A stretch of DNA of 64,000 nt from Hybos culiciformis (Eukaryota > Arthropoda > Insecta > Diptera > Hybotidae). A program made the position numbers and the translations under genes. Location of the stretch: assembly GCA_964007475.1 (NCBI GenBank), contig OZ023274.1, positions 27,495,090 to 27,559,089 of the forward strand. Direction: 5' to 3'. A model generated the notes under the pieces. The model saw only the letters and a list, made by a program, of their open reading frames with translations. It was not told the DNA's origin and did no database searches. Numbering within the stretch: the first letter of the stretch is position 1; each line of letters starts with the position of its first letter. Shown in pieces: positions 21,964 to 36,236 of this stretch.

Positions 21964-23221
21964 AGAACTGTCCCAGAAAAAAACCGACCATCAAAAAACT
22001 CAAATAAATGAGATAAATTTAAGTAAAATTAGTTTTGTTTATTTTAGGAAAAATATTTTAAACATTTTTTGAAAAAAATTTGGATTTATTTTAATTTTTT
22101 TAATTTTCTATATAAAATTTTCGTACATTTCTTCTTAGGCCTTTCATTAGACTTCCACGACTTAAAGTTATTGAATCTGATTCTTTTTTGTATTGTTTTT
22201 TAAATCCAGTCTTATCGATAGTTGTTTTTCTTGTTTTTTTTAATTTTCTTTTAACATGGGACCAAAATCTTTCTATTGGGCGTAGCTGTAGACAATTTGG
22301 GGGATTTGCATATTTTGGAACGAAATTAATGAAGTTTTCCTCATAAAACTTTAAACATGTTTTGCTGTAATGACACGTGGGTAAGTCTGGCCAAAATAAA
22401 ATAGGAGTGCTGTGTGACTTTATAAATGGAATAAGCCTTTTCTTGAGACACTCTTTCAAGTAAATTTCAGAATTAATGGTTCCAGTTGTCACGAAAGGCT
22501 TAGACTTATAGCCGCAAGAACAAATAGCGTGCCAAATTAGGAATTTTTTCAGAAATTTCGCTTGTTTTCTATTTTTAAATTTATCTGCAACTTCTCCCCC
22601 ACCAGAAGCAACATAAAAATCTTGGCCACGAATTTGTTGGAAATCGGCTTTACAATAAGTTTTATCATCCATAACACAAACGGAAATTTTGTGAAAAATT
22701 GTTCATACAATTTTCGAGCGCGTTTTTTGCCCTCAAATGTTGCTCTATGGACCGAACTGGAACAATTCGAACTTTGAATCTTCTCATTCCAGCCTGGGAT
22801 TTAATTCTTTGGATAGATGACTTTGATGTTTCAAGTTTATTTGCCACATCTCTAACCGAAGAGTTAGGGTTTCCCTTTATTGCGGCTATGACGCGACTTT
22901 TTAATTTTTTATCGACAAAACCGCTTTTTCTTCCTGATCCTTGCTTTCTGTCCACACTCTGAACTTCCTTAAACTTACTTAATACATTCTGGATAGTACT
23001 TTTGGGAATTTTCAATAGTTTTGATAGTGCACGCTGCGACAAATTTGGATTTTCAAGGTGTTTGTACAAAATTAATTTTCTTCTTTTAACTCGACCTTCA
23101 TTTTTTGTTAAATGAAAGAATCACAATGAAACGAAATTTTTTATTTATTTTTGAAATTTAAAAAAAAAAGTATTTTAACGGTTTTTGTAAACATATGAAA
23201 GTTTTCTTCTGGGACAGTTCT
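21964..23221 (-). mobile_element. Tc1/mariner DD37E-type transposon, uninterrupted (right arm)
   Basis: A 1,258-bp element with AGAACTGTCCCAG termini, bordered by TA at 21962-21963 and 23222-23223. It is the counterpart of the interrupted left-arm copy and serves as the empty-site reference for the CAG-flanked insertion. Confidence 0.94.
22100..23101 (-). pseudogene. Tc1/mariner DD37E transposase, frameshifted (right arm)
   Basis: Two long overlapping frames cover the protein. 23069-22665 holds the paired helix-turn-helix DNA-binding region and the linker (GSGRKSGFVDKKLKSR). 22672-22100 holds the whole catalytic part: MDDKTYCKADF, a GGGEVADKF glycine-rich turn, WPDLPTCHYSK, RPIERFWSHVK and a basic C-terminus. 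The second Asp and the Glu are 37 residues apart, which places it in the DD37E clade known from mosquitoes and other insects. Two faults remain: the A-run frameshift shared with the left copy (near 22725), and a one-base loss just before MDDKT that the left copy lacks. A start ATG at 23101 is out of frame with the body. Otherwise the length (~330 codons) is normal. Confidence 0.9.
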
Positions 23222-26200
23222 TAATTTAAACATAAGTTTGTCAAGAAAAGGATTAAAAAACTGCAATAAAAGCTTTCTAAGATTCATTGTAATAGTACAT
23301 CATCGGATGTGCTGAAAATCCTCCTGTTGCTCAACCCCAACTTAATGCCTTGAGAATATTATTTAAAAAAGTTAAACTGGCGGTGCATGTAATATAGTGC
23401 AATTTAAAAAAAAATTAAAAATTATACTTGTTAAACCTTTAAGTTCTGTTTCATGTGCTCACTTTAAGTTTTGACAACACTCTTTAAAATAATAAAACTT
23501 GTTATACCTATTTGGGAATTATATAAAATTTCATTATGATTTCATAATTTAGCGTACATATATTTTTTTTTAATTTTTGAGAAAAAAGAAGAAATTATTT
23601 CACACTTCTTTGCGAAAGAATTTACTAGAACTAATGCGTTAAAAAATAAAGTTTGCCACATATTATGGTGGGAAGAAAAATGAAAAATTTATTTTAATAG
23701 AATATTATAAAAAGAATGTCAAATATTGCAGTATTATGTACAGCAGTTCTGGAAATTTCATTCAATAAACACACTATCATTTTTTTTTTAAATTTTCCAT
23801 AAAACATTAGAATTAGTTTTGCATAAAGCAGTAGAATCAATTTATTTTGTGGAACATGTTAGAAATTTAAATTTCAAAATTAAGATTATATTAAAAGTCT
23901 ATGTAAAGTTATTTACTTTATGGAAAAAATTATAAATATACCATCTGAAGAAAATTTTCATTATGATATTTGTCATAATAACACGCATCTTACGAATAAT
24001 GTATTAAAAATAAATTGTAAATAACAAAATTTTAATCATAATACTGTCTATAATTTACAAATTGAAATTTTTTTTTTCGTGAAAATAAAATTTAATAGGT
24101 GGAACTTTTTTAAATATAACTATTATATAAAATTAATAAATAGTTAATATTTTTTAACTGTTTTAGTTTGTGCAAAAAATGTTTTTCTTTGTATAATGCC
24201 GATAACATTGAAAGAATTTCAAAATTTATTTAAGTTTGATTATTTATTTTGCAATACTTAATGAATTTTTATTGCATTTAAGTTCAAAATATTTAAAAAG
24301 TGTGAAATAAAAAAAAAAATCTCTTCATTATTATGTTTTTAATAAAGATATGATATAAAATTATCAGATTATTAATAAATGTACATTATGCCTACATTTG
24401 TAGGTTACATTATGTAGGTTACGTTGATATGTTGCGTATTTATCGGTTTCACAAAGACCTGCACAGAGATTTATAGTAATTTAGGTAAAAAGACATGAAT
24501 TTTCTGGACTCCTTCTCTTACATATTACGATAATAACTAAATCGTAAATATTTCTTATTCACATTCTGATTGAATTTCATTTATATGTCAAAAATGTAAA
24601 TAATTTTAAATAATTTTTATTTATTGTTACATATTTATAAAACAGTATTTCTATAGACATTTATAATCTGTCTGGAATGGTTTATTTATGTAGATTAAGT
24701 AAATTAAAAAAAAAGTATTTATTATTTTATAAACAATAGCGTTAAAAGTGTGAAAAACATAACACGCGCATAAATTATCATCATTATCTATAGATTGTGG
24801 CTAGATAAAGTTGAATAGTCACTTAATTTGTTATTGTTTCTTAAATTTTATTGTAACACATTTTATTTAAAGTAGTATCATCGTTTAATATAAATTCAGT
24901 GTTTTTTTATATTTATTATTAGTTTATTATAACAATAATAAACTGTTCATTTACATAAAACATTTGAGAGGTTAGTAACTTTCGTTAAAAAAAAAAAAAT
25001 TCTTAATTATGTTCAAATTATGTTGAATTTAAATTATATTCTTAATACAAAAATTCTTCACAATCGGTTTAATCTTTTGATGTAAAATTTTGTATTATGT
25101 ACTTAAGTTTGAAAATTTTGTACAAACAAAAAGAAGTATTTTAGAACAATATTGTTAATTATTATTTTATTCTTTTTGACATTTGCTGAAGAAACCCATC
25201 TGATATTTTAAAGTTTTTGGCACTAAATTCAGCAACAACTTAAAATATGATAAAATTAATTTTAAAATTGTCCATTAAAAAGAGAAAGAAAAAAAATAAT
25301 TCTTTTTTTTTGATGATATTTAATAATTTTTAATATATACAATATAATTAACACTTTGTTTATAAAGCTTAAATAAAAAATGATTATAAAAGTTTGTGTC
25401 TTAAGTCTTTTGTTTTCGTAAATTTTATATTGAACTGTAAGTCGAACGTACAAACAAATATCGTATAAGCGTCCTGAGCTTATATTTTTCTACCATTTAA
25501 TATTTTTTGTAAAAACGCAAAAAAAACAAGTTCAAGCTGTATAAATTTTCTATTTTCCCACAATTAACAAGTTCCAAGTAGATCAGTCATATTTTTTTTA
25601 ATTCCATTATTTTATTTCTTTCAAATGATTTACGATCCAATAAAATATAAATAGAGAATAATTATGGAATTTATTGAATTTATGATATTTTCTATAGAAA
25701 AAGTTCGAAATGAATAAATATGATTTAATTTTTTTATGTATCGGAAATATTTTTATTTTAAATTATGATTATAATTTTGTGATAGACAAGAATTGAGGAA
25801 TTTTATTGATTTGGATATCATTAGATGATGGATAAATAATAGTAAGCACTGTAAAACCTTTTTATAAAAAAAGTTTCAACTTTTTTTTTTATAAAACATT
25901 ATCAAACAATTAGATATAACACAGCCGTTATGAGTTTGAATCTGATGCTCAGAAAAATTAAAGAAATATATTTTGAATTATGATACACCTACAATTTTTT
26001 TTAATTACAGACGAGTATAAATACGATTTACGTTGAAATTCACATTGATCAATGAAAAAAATTTTAATTTAACTACTTATATTCGAATTGTTTACAAATC
26101 ATGATAACATTGAGTTGAGGTACCACCCAAATGTTGTTTGTAATGCAATAAAAAATAATTTCCAACTTTTACAGCCCAATCATAAAAAAAAAATTCATTT

Positions 26201-29059
26201 AATGAAGTCATGATTTCTCAAATCATTAAAATTATTTATAAAAATTAATAAAATAATTTATGCAATAAATTTTAACCTTTTTTAATAACTCAAAAGATTA
26301 TAATGTTTTTAATTTTAACATGTATTTTTGAAAATAATAATAATAATAAAAAATTAAAGTTGTTAAAGAAAAATTATAAAAAAATGTTTGTGGAAAAACA
26401 TATGAGTGAATTTGATGAGTTTATTAATGCCATTATATCTCGGGTATTAAGTTCGACCTTGAAATGTTTTATGTCTAGAAAACGTTTTCAAAACTTATAT
26501 TTTTTTTGTACTCTTTATAATATTCAAATTTATTTACATTTATTTACATTTCTGATCGTGTTCTTCTGAAATAAGTAACTGTGTGAAATTTATTTAATTG
26601 GCATTTTTGACCGTCCGTCAGCTATTAAAGTGTTTGTAACTAATGAACCAGCATTAGTTACATTTTTATTCTTTAAAGGCTAAAACTTGTGCTTTTACCA
26701 CGATTTGGGATTCTATTATTTTGAGTTTACAGGGTTACCAGTCTCTGAATCATCTAAGGGTCTAAATAATTTTTTATAAATTTTAAATTTTATGATAGTT
26801 TAATGAATTCGATTAATGTAAGTATGTGAGAAGATAGATGCCGATTAGAGGATTTTACAAAAATGGTAAGAGCTCAAAGATTATATGTCAAAGGTTATAT
26901 GTGTACATACCTATATGGTTTTAATGGATTTCGACCAAAAATTAGATGATTGGATGGATAAATGTCGATTAGAGGAACAAGGACTCGGACTAGGGTTTTA
27001 ATTTCATTGAAAACTCTACATATGATTAAATTGAATTCGTACAATGATATTGAAGGAACTCTAAAAAGTATTTTAGGCCCTGATTGTGATCGAGGATCGA
27101 GGATCTTGAATTTGCAGTATATTTTTGTTACTTGGAGTAATGATACATAACATGACAGCCAAAAGTTAATAATTTTATTCCATACACAAGAGATATTTCA
27201 AAATTATTATTTTCTTTTATCATTTTCATATAGTAAACAACAAAATAAGAGTTTCTATATTTGAAATTTTTTTTTTTTTTTTTTTAGTTTGAGAACATTC
27301 CAAAATCATAACAAAATTATATGTCTTTTATATTATTTATGTATGAAATTCACAGGTGTTCAGTTCGTTTGGACATAAAATTGTGTTGTTTTATGTTTGT
27401 TTTTCTGAATGTCAATCGGATTGAGTTGTATATTTACAAAATGTTGATAACAATATAGGGCAACAATTCAATTAAAGCAAAAATATTATGTCGATTTTTT
27501 CATTGTTTCTGTAGTAACCGAACTAGTTTATTTATTTAAAAATATTAAGATGTATTATCCTATGGATTTTAATCAAGATAAAAGTATATATGTATAAAGA
27601 TTATAGAATTAATATATTATTTTTTTTTATCGAAATTTACGCTAATTGAATAACTTAAGTGGGAAGATGTAAAAATTAAACCAAATAATAAGCTTAAAGC
27701 TTTTGACATAAATTTATTTATTGAAAAAAAAAGGAAGTATCACATGAACTGACATTATATCCCGTTTCAAGTACTTTTTTAAGAAGACATAAAAAAATGG
27801 TTTTGAAGATATTTTGAACACTTAGCCTTAACCGATTCTAAAAAGTTGTATACCATTTGAAAGTGTGAAATAGTCCGGAGGTTGTGAATGGATTTTTTGT
27901 TTTTTTTAATTTAACTTTAAGTAATCAAATTTTGGGACAAAAATGTTTGGGACGGCGCAAGTCCTCTTAAATAAAATGTATAATGTTCAAGTCTTTATAA
28001 TTTTTCGTCAAAGTGTATTTTATATCAATGATTCATTGATACCAAGTGGCACTCAGAATTGCAGCTAAAATATAGTTAAAGTATTTTTATTGAAATAAAA
28101 AATTAAATTAAAATTATATAGTAAAAGTACATTTAATACTTATCATTATAAAACAAGTTGTTAACAATCAAGTATACATTTTTATTGGAAATATTATGTT
28201 AACCATAAATTATAAAAGAAAAAAAAAAGAATTATAAGTGCAAAAATTATTGTATGGAAATAAGAGATAAGATAATGCTTGTGGATATAGGAAATGGACA
28301 GAAATATTTGTTTTAATGAAAAATTATTTCAAATCATTCAGTATATTCACACACATATCAAACAGAAATGAGAATTTTTGCGATTTATTTCAAGCAACAC
28401 TTGTACTTTCTAGAAGAACCAGCTCTGAAATCTCAAAAAGAGGCGAGGCATTCTAAAACAGTTGCCATACTAATAAAAAAACAAATAAATTTAGTATTTT
28501 ATAAAGGAATTTGTAAATAAAAACTCAAACATGAAATTAATTTAAAATTATGATATTGATCCGAAATAAGAAAACAAAATTAATCAATTATACATTCATT
28601 ATAATTGATGTCACGAAACTTATAAAGTGTAATTGATTAGTTCAAAGTTTTCAAATGAAAGTGAGATAATTTTATGATTTATTGGACGTGCAAATTATGT
28701 GTTTTAAATAATGTGTATTTCATAGTTTTTCAGTATTTGCCGCATTTTTTATTTCAAAAGTCTGTACGTTGAAAAATTCATAAATTCTATACGGCGAAAA
28801 AAAGAATCTGTACATACAGAATATTGAAATTTGGGAATTATTAAAAGTTGAGCGAATGGACACTGTGGAAGGTGAGCACCATTCACTATTGTCCCATATT
28901 TTTAGGTCAAAATTACTCTCATTAAAATTAATTAAATAAAATACTATCCAATTATATTTCAATTTTATTCACAAACATTACAAAATATAAAAAAAATTAT
29001 TTATTTCTCAAAAACGATCAAAAACAAAATTATCAAAATATTAAAATAAATTATCACAG
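23222..29059. other. AT-rich DNA, no gene supported (mirror of 9005-14840)
   Basis: Short open frames at 25262-25453 (minus), 26303-26569 and 26962-27150 (plus) are the mirror images of those in the left arm, and 28720-28962 (minus) is a further one. None is recognised. The frame at 26303 runs 23 codons longer than its left-arm counterpart because of a small difference near its end. Confidence 0.6.
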
Positions 29060-29457
29060 CACTGAAAAAACAGATAGCTTTTATATGTTCTTTGCCATCT
29101 ATATAGTTCAAGCCGATCTATTGAGTGACGTTCTCAAAATTTGCTATTTGTCCATAGAAAGAAAAAAAAAATAATAGTTTTACTTTTTAATATATTTGCT
29201 CACATGGTTATATAGCAATATTTGTCCTCAAAATTTCTGAAACTCATATTGCATAAAAAATAGTTTTGTTATTAATTTTAATCGATAAAAATTATATATT
29301 CCATAGCAAATTTTGCTACAATTCATTTGCTATACATTATTGGTATTTACTAATAAATGCCCGATTCTGAGCAGATACTAGTTATTACCAAAAAATATTG
29401 ATGTTTTAGTTATAGCTGGTTCTTATAGCTAATTTTCCAACGAGTTTTTTTTCAGTG
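29060..29457 (-). mobile_element. CACTG MITE, copy R5
   Basis: Mirror of 8606-9004, with both CACTG ends intact. Confidence 0.9.
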
Positions 29458-29600
29458 AGTACATACTATATATACCTAATTATATACAATGTGAATAATC
29501 ATAAAAAAAATATGTGAAAATAACGAAGATTTAAAATTCTAAAATATATAATATGCATAATAAAGTTGTGAATCATAATTTTCGACCATTATTTGTTTGT

Positions 29601-29697
29601 TTTGACATGCATTTTGATATGCAGAATTTTAACATACCGATTTTTTTTTTTTGGAAAATACAGAATTTCGACATACAGAATTTTAAAATACAGAATT
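29601..29697. repeat. degenerate ATACAGAATT word array (right arm copy)
   Basis: Mirror of 8365-8462. ATACAGAATT appears twice exactly, with a TACAGAATT variant between them and TTGACATGC and CGACATACAG linkers. Confidence 0.65.
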
Positions 29698-29958
29698 ATT
29701 TTCGCGCTCCCAAACTAACTTCATATTTTTGAGCAGATTTTTCGGAAAATGGATTTCAGAATATTTTCGTAACATATATTTATAAAAATTAATAAATTGA
29801 GATATCAAGTGGTGACGTGAAGTGTTAACTATATTTAAACATTTTTATTGTTATTATTATTTAAAACTTAATTTATGATGTTGGTTATACATACATTATT
29901 TTGAATGAAAAACATAAAAAAATAAATAAAATTCACTTTTATTTGGTCAAATCCCGCT

Positions 29959-30180
29959 GTGAATTATACATATGTACAATGCACATATACCATACATAAC
30001 ACTCTTTTAAGAAAACAATTTAAATTAGGAAAAATTAAATTAAGAAATTTTTTTAATGAAGTTATAAATAAAGGTGTTGTTAATTTAGAGGGAGCTTCTA
30101 AATTTACGATCAATCACAGTATAAATGAAAAATATTTTGACATAATGAAACATTTCATTCAAAGAAAATATATTAAATAA
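29959..30180 (+). CDS. unrecognised 73-codon open frame (right arm copy)
   Basis: Mirror of 7883-8104, with identical translation. No motif recognised; probably chance. Confidence 0.15.
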   Translation: MNYTYVQCTYTIHNTLLRKQFKLGKIKLRNFFNEVINKGVVNLEGASKFTINHSINEKYFDIMKHFIQRKYIK

Positions 30181-30217
30181 TACTGAATTAATAAAATTAG
30201 TGATTTATTTAGCTATA

Positions 30218-30621
30218 CATTGAAAAAAATTATATCTGCTCCAGCTATAATTTCCCTTTCTACATATATTTAGCAGTGGTTGATTTTATCGAGATAAGCT
30301 ATTTTCTCATATCAATAAAAAATAATTTAATGTATCGGTTTAATAAAGGAAATATTCGCAAAAAAGTTTTAGAAACTTATATTGTATAAAAAAATATTTT
30401 TTATTATTTATTTTTCGCTAGAAAAAACAACTAAAATTACTATTTTCGAGTGGCAAATTTTGTAACAAAATGCATTTGCTATATATTTTTGGACCATTTA
30501 TATTATATTTAATACTAATAACAAGTTGTTGGGCAAATACTATCAGAAAATATTGCAGTTTTACTTATAATTTTATATCTGGTTTTTATATCTGATTTTC
30601 CAACGAATTTGTTTTTCAGTG
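30218..30621 (-). mobile_element. CACTG MITE, copy R4
   Basis: Mirror of 7443-7845. End B is degraded to CATTG and end A keeps TTTTTCAGTG. Confidence 0.85.
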
Positions 30622-30800
30622 TCACTATTAAAACATTATTCCAAAAATTAGTCGCTCTTATTGTATATCTTATATTGAATAATGAAATTTGGATTATTTT
30701 CTTTTGATTTCCGTCTAAATTTTTGCTTATGAAATTGAGAAATGAATATTTCTAATAGTGTATAATGAAGCCTTTTTATTTTTCTGATTTCTTATACATT

Positions 30801-31225
30801 CACTGAAAAAAAGTCGTTGGAAAAACAACCAGCTATGAAGTTATAACTGAAACTGCAATATTTTCTGATAGTATGTGTATAAAATCTTGCATTTATTGTT
30901 GAATACATAAACATAACAACTCGTCCAAAAATATATTTAGCAAATATTTGTAGTAAAATTAGCTACTCGAAAATTATAATTTTTATTGTTTTTCTAACAA
31001 CAAATATTTTTTCATACAATATGAGTTTCTGAAATTTTTATGACAAGTATTGCTGTAATCATATGGACAGATATATTTACAAGTAAAACTATTAGCTATT
31101 TTTCCTTGCGATGACAAATAGCTAATTTTGCTAATGTCATTTACTACCTAGTTCAATTTGAACTATTATTGATAGCAAAAAATATGCAGAAAATATATCT
31201 TCCGCAGCTATATGATTTTTCAGTG
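30801..31225 (+). mobile_element. CACTG MITE, copy R3
   Basis: Mirror of 6839-7263, full length, with CACTG and CAGTG at the ends. Confidence 0.88.
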
Positions 31226-32744
31226 TGTATAATGATTGGTAAATAATAAACTTTGATTATTTATGGCACATAAATAAAATTTAGCTTTCATTTTTTTTTT
31301 TTATATAAAAGCCATTCATAAAATATTTATAAATATTATAAAAGTTTATATAAATATTCATTTTATAAGCAAAACGTGAGAAAAATTTAGCTTTATTTTA
31401 TTTTGCGATATTAAAAATTAATTTATTATGTTTGGCTAAGATTTCATAAAAACTATACATATATTTAAATTTTTTATTGAAAAATTAGAGGGAGTAATTA
31501 TGCTTGATTTATTTATGATTATCTTCATGTGATGAATAATAAAAATAAAATGTTTAATAATATTTAAAGGAGTCATCAATGTTAAACAATTTTTTTGAGA
31601 TACAAGTCTCTATTGAAATATCCAACAAAAGTGTAATGCATGAGTCGAGTAAACAAAATTAGATAGACTTATAGTTTAGGTAACTTCATTCAGAAATTTA
31701 GCTAACATTTTTTTCTTTTTTAAATAAAGAGTAAAGTTCTCGTTTACAACATAATATATGAAAATTATCTTTATTATGGTTTACTTTATAATTTAGAAAC
31801 TGCTGCTTATCAGAATTACGAACAATAATAAAGAGAATTTTTAAGATAAACTATATTGGTTTTCAAAATATTCACCACTAAATTTTCTCTTAAGATACAT
31901 TTTTATTCAAAATAACATAATTTCTCTATTTTATATTTTCTGGTACAAAATGAAACGGGTGAACAAAAAAATGGGAGGTTTTTTTATATCTCTTGTATTT
32001 TCTTTCTTCTTGTTATATTTATATTATTTTAGTGTAAAAACTTGGTGTAGGTGGATCGTTTTTTTTTGTGTGCTTATTATGAATGAATAAGTTTTATTTT
32101 ATATATTTTTACTACGATGATGTGTATTTGTTTTTTGTTTTTTTATTTAATTTTTTTTCATTTTGAACAATTTAGATATTTCACGTGGGTAATTTTATTA
32201 AATTATCTAACATTAATAAATTATTTAATCAGTAGGAATTTCTATTTTATCCAATGAGAAAAAAGGGGGAGAAAAATGTTTGTAATATTTTTTTTAATGG
32301 AAATTTGCCATTATATCTTTGTTTGTTTTGAAATGTATATTTTGAAAAAAATTAGAAAAATAAAAGTAGATATTTTTAATTGAAGAAAATTACCAATCCT
32401 TAAATAAATCAAATCATAGTCTCGTTTTTAAATTAACTAAAAGAATTAAAATTATGATAAAAATATCGTTGTTACACTGATAATAAATGCACATACAGAT
32501 TAGAAGCTAACGCAATAATTATATTTCTGCTATATTTTATATGTAGATAGATGACTTTCCACCGAGTTTTGTTTTTTCAGAGTTCTAAATATTCAAATTA
32601 TTATACGCCTACACGGTACATCGTAAGAATACGGGGTCATTTAGAAATCAACTAGTTCATTTACATTTGCATACGTTTCTTGTTCTTAGTCAAACATTTA
32701 TTTAAGGACATTTTAAGAAAATTTCAGTAATTTTATTTTTTTTT
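31226..32744. other. AT-rich DNA, no gene seen (mirror of 5313-6838)
   Basis: Nothing recognisable. A few substitutions and one-base indels distinguish it from its mirror. Confidence 0.7.
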
Positions 32745-33169
32745 GTTATAAGAACTAGATATTAAGTTATATCTAAAATTGCAACATTATCTGATAGAAT
32801 GTGCTCAAAATTCTGTATTTATTATTAAATACTTACATAATAAGTCGTCGCAAAAAAATATATAACAAATGAATTGTAGCAAAATTTTCTACTCGATAAT
32901 CATAATTTTTATTGTTTTCTCTATCGAAAATTAATAACAAAAAATATTTTTTATACAATATGAGTATTTTTATTTCAAATATTGTTATAACTATAATCAT
33001 ATGAACAGATATATTAAAAAGTATAAGACTATTTATTATCTATTTTTCCTTGCTATGAAAAATAGCAAATTTTGCTAATGTCATTCATTAGTTTGATTTG
33101 AACTATATGCATAGCAAAAAATTTACAAAAAATAAAGATGCCGCAACTTTCTGTTTTTTTTTTTCAGTG
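32745..33169 (+). mobile_element. CACTG MITE, copy R2
   Basis: Mirror of 4887-5312. Intact end B at 33169 and eroded end A. Confidence 0.8.
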
Positions 33170-33880
33170 ATCCAATAAAAAAATGTGTAAAAATAACATT
33201 TCTTATACAAATTTATATTATTATGAGCATTTTTGATATATGATCATACTTCCATCGTAAATTTTATAAACTTTTATTTATTTTATTACGAGATGTCATT
33301 TTCTTTTAATATTTTACTCATTTTTTTCATATTAAATATTTTTTGTCATTCGTGAACATTCGCTACATAAACAAATTAATTTTGTTCTTTTTTAATTAAG
33401 TAATTACAATTTTCAATGTTATAATTTTTCATTTTTATTATATTTTAATATTTTTTTTTTTTTGCGTAATATTATGACGTTGACGAAAGCTGCTACCGTA
33501 TTAAATTTTGTTTTACCTTTAGTTGGTGCTATTATTATGTAAATTTTTTTTTGGTAGATCATCATACATATTAATAATACACTTAACTCAAAAATTTACT
33601 TAACTATAAAATACTTAACTACTTTAAATTATTTTAATGTGCATGTGATCGGTAAGCTGTATTTACAATCGTAAATTTAGCTCGGTAAATGGTATATTAA
33701 ATGCGTCAATTGTTTATTTAAGAAAATATAATTTACAGACTTCAATTTTATTTACCACACTTAAATTTTATTTACTTTCTTCATTTTGAACTTTTCTTTA
33801 TTTTTTGCATTGCAAACGTATTGATTGCAACTATCTCTCACATGCACATTAAAACAGTATACAAAACATCTTAATAAAAT

Positions 33881-34022
33881 TTGTTATACAGCTCGTTGTG
33901 TATATACACAAAAACACATGGACACTTGTCAATATTATATCACTGGACCTAATGGTCTCGTGATATAAGTATTGACGCGTGTCCATGTGTTTTTATGTAT
34001 ACACAACTCGTTGTAATAACAA
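33881..34022. repeat. 142-bp near-perfect hairpin element (right arm copy)
   Basis: Mirror of 4030-4171. TTGTTATACAGCTCGTTGTG at the left pairs with CACAACTCGTTGTAATAACAA at the right. Confidence 0.85.
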
Positions 34023-35520
34023 TTTTTTTTTAACGTGTCTTGTAATCTACTATTTCATTTGGATAACATCACATTTTCCACACTTGTAAATGCAATTTAC
34101 CGGAAAAAATTAGAATGCTAATGAGCTAATGAAAAAAAAAAAAAAAAAAAGAACTCTCTGCTATTTTCAAATATACATAAGACTTCGTCAATGGTGGAAA
34201 AGAAACCAAACTTTAAAAAGTTATTTGGTAGGCTCAGATTGATTACATGCATTAACTTTGTCACACTATATTATACACATACATATATGGAAACGATTGA
34301 TTGAGCTGTGATTTCATTGAAATCGTGATTCATTTTAATTTTCTAAGTATGTATAATTGTATACCTACATATTTTTGTCAAAAAAATTAAAGTTGAAATT
34401 GTTGCAAGTTGCAACTACAATAAACGCTTATATTTCATAATAACTTTTCATACTAATATTATATTAAATGTCTCAAATGTTATGGAGTTGTGACAAAAAA
34501 AAAATTCAAAAAATCAGGAAAATTTAAAAAAAAAATATTTTTTTTTTTTTTGTTTCTGTCAATCAAATTTTAGAATTTTCTTTATTGATCGTGATATTAT
34601 CGTGATTATGTTTATTATAAAATTGAATCAATAGTCCTATATACCTATATATAAGCTAACTGTAATAATAAAAAAAAATTAACTTAAATATCTTTTAATA
34701 TTATTCCGCCTAAATCCTCCCTGTATTACGTTTAAATATTTCTTTCTTCAGGCATTATTATTACTTTTTTTTTTACCTCCAGCAATCAAATCAAATTTCT
34801 CTACCTTTGATGGTTTGAATGCAAAAAAAAACATAATAATAATCACTTAATAGACGTTTAAAAGATATAATTTCTTAAAATTCGGCATAATTTAAAGTTT
34901 TTTTTTAAGTAAAAAAATTTTACAATGATAAATAAAAATGCGAAATTGATGAAAAAAAAAAAATAAGTAGTAGTTTTTAAAAACCCAATTTCCTTCAACT
35001 TATAGTTAGTTCATTTATGTATTTATACGCCTAATATAAACGGTAAGAAAACGTTAAATGATAACTTTCTGCTCCTTAACTTAATTATCGAATGCAGTAT
35101 AAATTTTTTTTTTATCTGAGGAAAAAAAAACTATACAGTTATTGATTTCTTTGGAAAATTGAATTGATTCTTGGTAAAATATAACTGTATATAAAACATA
35201 ATATTATGCATAAATATCTAATAATTTAACACGTTCATTTAATTTAATACATGTGATGTGTTTTTGCTATGACGCCAGATTATTTTGCTGTACACTGAAA
35301 AAAGCAACTATAATTTTTGAATATGCTTTGATAATTAAATATCTGAAATCGAACTAGTTCTAACAGGGACGCCACCTTGTTAGATTATCAAATTTAATTA
35401 TAAAAAAAATCAAAAATTAATATTTTCTGACCAGAATACGAAGACATTCAGAGATTGAAGAAAAGAGAAAAGAGCTTATGGAATAAAAATTTAAAAAATA
35501 TGTTCATAGAATTATTTATT
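34023..35520. other. AT-rich DNA, no gene seen (mirror of 2532-4029)
   Basis: Long homopolymer runs; no open frame or terminal repeat is supported. Confidence 0.7.
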
Positions 35521-35528
35521 ATTATTCC

Positions 35529-35999
35529 CAGTAGTGATATTCAGTCGGTACGGGGCGGTACGCTCGTACCGGTTGTTAAAATTTTCAAAAATTTCCGTAC
35601 CGGTTGTTGTATATTATGTTTTTGTTTTAACGGTGTTTTAAAGTTATCAAATGAAAGAGGATTCAGCACAATGAATAAAATAATTTATGATAAGAGAAAT
35701 TTTTATTGATTGAAACTACCACTCATTTAATGACAATAAATTTATTTAATGGGAAAATCAATGGAAGATTTTGATGTACCACATGTTAAATTATGGTTGC
35801 GACAAGGGCAAGTGACAAACGGGTTAAAGATTCTGTTCCAAAAGTGCTGTGCCAAAACCAAAATTTAATTTGGACATTATTTAATTAAATTTTTTTCTTA
35901 CGTAAATAATTTTGATATATATTTTATATGCATAAATAAATATTGAATAATATTTTTATTAAGCGTACCGGTTGTTAAAAATTTCGAATAACACCACTG
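35529..35999 (+). mobile_element. hAT deletion derivative (right arm copy)
   Basis: The ends are CAGTAGTGATATTC and, reversed, CAGTGGTGTTATTC. The flanking 8-mers are ATTATTCC (35521-35528) and ATTATACC (36000-36007). The left arm keeps ATTATACC on both sides, so the mismatch here is a later mutation of the target duplication. Sub-terminal GTACCGGTTGTTAAAA words occur near both ends. Confidence 0.88.
35640..35868 (+). pseudogene. hAT transposase C-terminal fragment (right arm copy)
   Basis: A SNERGFSTMNKIIYDKRNF segment ends in a stop at 35709. After a frame change, LIETTTHL and then, after another, MEDFDVPHVKLWLRQGQ follow up to about 35868. These are the order and spacing of the hAT dimerisation domain in BED-type hAT transposases. 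At least two frameshifts exclude function. Confidence 0.68.
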
Positions 36000-36065
36000 A
36001 TTATACCTATTGTATTGTATTTTTTTTTATATCAAATTATTTTTCCATATAATATTTCTGGAGTC

Positions 36066-36236
36066 CGGACAATTCACCGTAAATTATTCACCGTATAGCA
36101 ATTCACCGTATAGTAATTCACCGTATAGCAATTCACCGTATGAGCAATTTACCGCAGAGCAATTCACCGTATTGTGCGGTAAATTGCTCATACGGTGAAT
36201 TGCTATACGGTAAATTATAATAAGGTGAATTGTCCG
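36066..36236. repeat. foldback element of 15-bp words (right arm copy)
   Basis: Mirror of 1827-1996. CGGACAATTCACC ends flank about ten ATTCACCGTATAGCA-type words in two orientations. One base more than the left copy, and a few words differ. Confidence 0.88.
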